Below are positions 5,448 through 6,230 of a stretch of 6,230 nt of DNA, piece after piece (position 1 is the stretch's first letter; each line of letters starts with the position of its first letter). Where the stretch lies: the NCBI GenBank assembly GCA_013816725.1, contig JACDEA010000108.1:1027-7256 (forward strand). Direction: 5' to 3'. The position numbers and the translations under genes were made by a program. Under the pieces are notes generated by a model. That model was not told the origin of the DNA. It was given only the letters and a program-made list of their open reading frames with translations, and ran no database searches. The DNA is from Actinomycetota bacterium (GTDB lineage Bacteria > Actinomycetota > Acidimicrobiia > Acidimicrobiales > JACDEA01).

Positions 5448-6086
5448 GTGAGGCCGCGTTCCCCGAAAGGCCGAGCGGTGGAGACCGCCCGGCGCCTGGC
5501 CGAGGAGTATCCCGACGCCGCGTGCGCGCTCGTGCACCGGAACCCGTTCGAGCTGCTGGCGGCCACGATCCTGTCGGCTCAGGCCAACGACGAGCAGGTC
5601 AACAAGGTCACGCCTGCCCTGTTCGCCCGCTTCCCGGCGGCGGCCGACCTGGCCGGCGCCTCCACCGCCGAGCTCGAGGATCTGATCAAGACCCTGGGCC
5701 TGTTCCGCTCGAAGGCCCGGAGCCTGGTGGGGATGGCGGCCGCGCTGACTGATCGCCACGGCGGTGAGGTCCCGTCGTCGATGGAGGATCTCACCGCCCT
5801 GCCCGGCGTCGGGCGCAAGACGGCCAACGTCGTGCGCAGCGTCGCTCTGGGGGAGCCCGGGCTCCCGGTCGACACCCACGTCACCCGCCTCAGCCGTCGC
5901 TTGGGCATGACCGAGCAGACCGATCCGGTGAAGATCGAGCACGAGCTGAACGCGATGATCCCGCCGACCGATCGGGGGGCGTTCAGCCTCCGCCTCATCC
6001 TTCACGGGCGCCAGACCTGTATCGCCCGGCGACCCCGCTGTCCCGACTGCGTCCTGTGCGACTTCTGCCCTTCCTCGCTCGTCTAG
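5448..6086 (+). CDS. nth: Endonuclease III, DNA glycosylase/AP lyase with [4Fe-4S] cluster
   Basis: A 212-residue base-excision-repair enzyme that removes oxidised pyrimidines and cleaves the abasic site. The helix-hairpin-helix LPGVGRKTANVV at 118-129 carries the catalytic lysine K124, and VDTHVTRLSRRLGM at 141-154 carries the catalytic aspartate D142. The 18-residue spacing equals E. coli K120/D138. Four cysteines at 191, 198, 201 and 207 have the C-x6-C-x2-C-x5-C spacing of the cluster loop, and C204 is an extra. The usual AQATD after the first helix reads AQAND (T to N), a small deviation near the DNA-binding surface. The GTG at 5448 gives 212 residues (E. coli Nth has 211) and sits near a -10 box. 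The alternative GTG at 5478 has GAAAGG 7 nt upstream and would give 202 residues. The gene is divergent from mshD. Confidence 0.95.
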   Translation: MRPRSPKGRAVETARRLAEEYPDAACALVHRNPFELLAATILSAQANDEQVNKVTPALFARFPAAADLAGASTAELEDLIKTLGLFRSKARSLVGMAAALTDRHGGEVPSSMEDLTALPGVGRKTANVVRSVALGEPGLPVDTHVTRLSRRLGMTEQTDPVKIEHELNAMIPPTDRGAFSLRLILHGRQTCIARRPRCPDCVLCDFCPSSLV

Positions 6087-6144
6087 TGGCGGGCGGCGCG
6101 GTCGACGAAGCGGTGCCCTTGGGCGGGAGCATCGCGATCGGAGG

Positions 6145-6150
6145 TAACAT
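6145..6150 (+). promoter_or_regulatory. Possible -10 box for a downstream transcript
   Basis: TAACAT matches TAnnnT in a locally AT-richer patch. A start about 7 nt downstream would be at A6157. The best -35 candidate, TTGGGC at 6119-6124, is 20 bp away, which is longer than usual. The predicted RNA would begin just before the possible pseudoknot at 6163-6200. Confidence 0.35.
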
Positions 6151-6162
6151 TGCAGGAAACGA

Positions 6163-6200
6163 GGAACAGGTACCCGCCACCTAGTTCCCCGTGAGCGGGT
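6163..6200 (+). ncRNA. Possible H-type pseudoknot in a 5' leader
   Basis: GGAAC (6163-6167) pairs with GTTCC (6184-6188), and AGGT (6168-6171) pairs with ACCT (6179-6182), with A6183 bulged, giving a 9-bp stem. The 7-nt loop is ACCCGCC, and its first six bases (6172-6177) are perfectly complementary to GCGGGT at 6195-6200. The result would be a compact pseudoknot. I do not recognise a known riboswitch class. The pairing is seen, but folding and function are inferred. Confidence 0.3.
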
Positions 6201-6230
6201 GTCGGGATCCGCCGCCCGCCACCGCTCCTC

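Larger units (their letters stand above)
6086..6222. repeat. 13-bp perfect inverted repeat, arms 111 nt apart
   Basis: GTGGCGGGCGGCG at 6086-6098 is the exact reverse complement of 6210-6222. A shorter copy of the right arm (CCCGCCAC) is also at 6173-6180. In GC-rich DNA such matches can arise by chance, and there is no T-tract to make a terminator. Confidence 0.4.
6086..6230. other. Non-coding tail after nth, running off the window
   Basis: This stretch holds no convincing gene. A 32-codon frame opens with a GTG overlapping the nth stop (TAGTG) and closes at 6182-6184, but its third-position GC falls sharply from about 6137, unlike neighbouring genes, so I do not call it. GTG codons at 6191 and 6199 start frames that stay open to the window edge, and either could be the start of the next plus-strand gene. 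What can be seen is a probable promoter, a potential pseudoknot and a long-range inverted repeat, listed separately. Confidence 0.5.

Noticed and set aside
4475..5566. A longer mshD start at 5566
   Set aside because: The extra 48 residues are low-complexity, lie antisense to the start of nth and have no counterpart in MshD. The GTG at 5422 fits length and promoter.
5995..6180. A 61-codon minus-strand frame over the end of nth
   Set aside because: It is arginine- and serine-rich and antisense to the conserved cluster loop of nth, with no recognisable domain.
6086..6184. A 32-codon ORF overlapping the nth stop
   Set aside because: Codon composition loses the high third-position GC midway, there is no Shine-Dalgarno, and the sequence is explained better as a promoter and leader.
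6164..6187. GAAC and GTTC as a LexA-type SOS box
   Set aside because: The half-sites are 16 nt apart rather than the 4 nt of the actinobacterial box. They fit better as a hairpin stem.

Overview
The window is GC-rich DNA from a bacterium that is almost certainly an actinomycete in the broad sense (Actinomycetota). It encodes a mycothiol synthase (MshD), an F420-type luciferase-like oxidoreductase, a MaoC hydratase of the Mycobacterium Rv0130 type and an LCP-family cell-wall ligase, it uses GTG starts heavily, and several starts look leaderless. A deep lineage such as Acidimicrobiia is a reasonable guess but the sequence alone does not prove it. No phage, IS element, CRISPR array, tRNA or rRNA is visible. 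This is chromosomal housekeeping sequence packed with almost no intergenic space.

Layout. (1) 2-1793, plus strand: the C-terminal part of an LCP-family protein, cut by the window edge, then an LLM-class flavin/F420 oxidoreductase 25 bp downstream. (2) 1806-3772, minus strand: a three-gene operon read rlmN, then a four-helix membrane protein of unknown function, then a MaoC-type enoyl-CoA hydratase. Both gene junctions are 4-nt stop/start overlaps (ATGA and GTGA), and each junction has been tandemly duplicated (17-bp unit, three copies; 42-bp unit, 2.3 copies). (3) 3795-4517, plus strand: a VIT1/CCC1-type Fe/Mn transporter, divergent from rlmN. (4) 4475-5422, minus strand: mshD, convergent with and overlapping the transporter gene by 43 bp. 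(5) 5448-6086, plus strand: nth (endonuclease III), divergent from mshD. (6) 6087-6230: a non-coding tail with a probable promoter and a possible pseudoknotted 5' leader for whatever lies beyond the window.

The genes do not form one pathway. They are maintenance functions: rRNA methylation (RlmN), redox buffering (MshD), base-excision repair (Nth), metal handling (VIT), envelope assembly (LCP) and acyl-CoA and redox chemistry (MaoC, LLM).

The most interesting features lie between the genes. Both divergent gene pairs are separated by only 22-25 bp, and each gap holds a symmetric A-nnn-TA-nnn-T block, that is, two TAnnnT -10 boxes on opposite strands sharing the central TA. Three of the four start codons lie exactly 7 nt from their -10 box, which implies bidirectional promoters firing leaderless mRNAs. 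In the rlmN operon, the two duplicated stop/start junctions create a cascade of two six-codon mini-ORFs before the membrane gene and three in-frame GTG starts for the hydratase.
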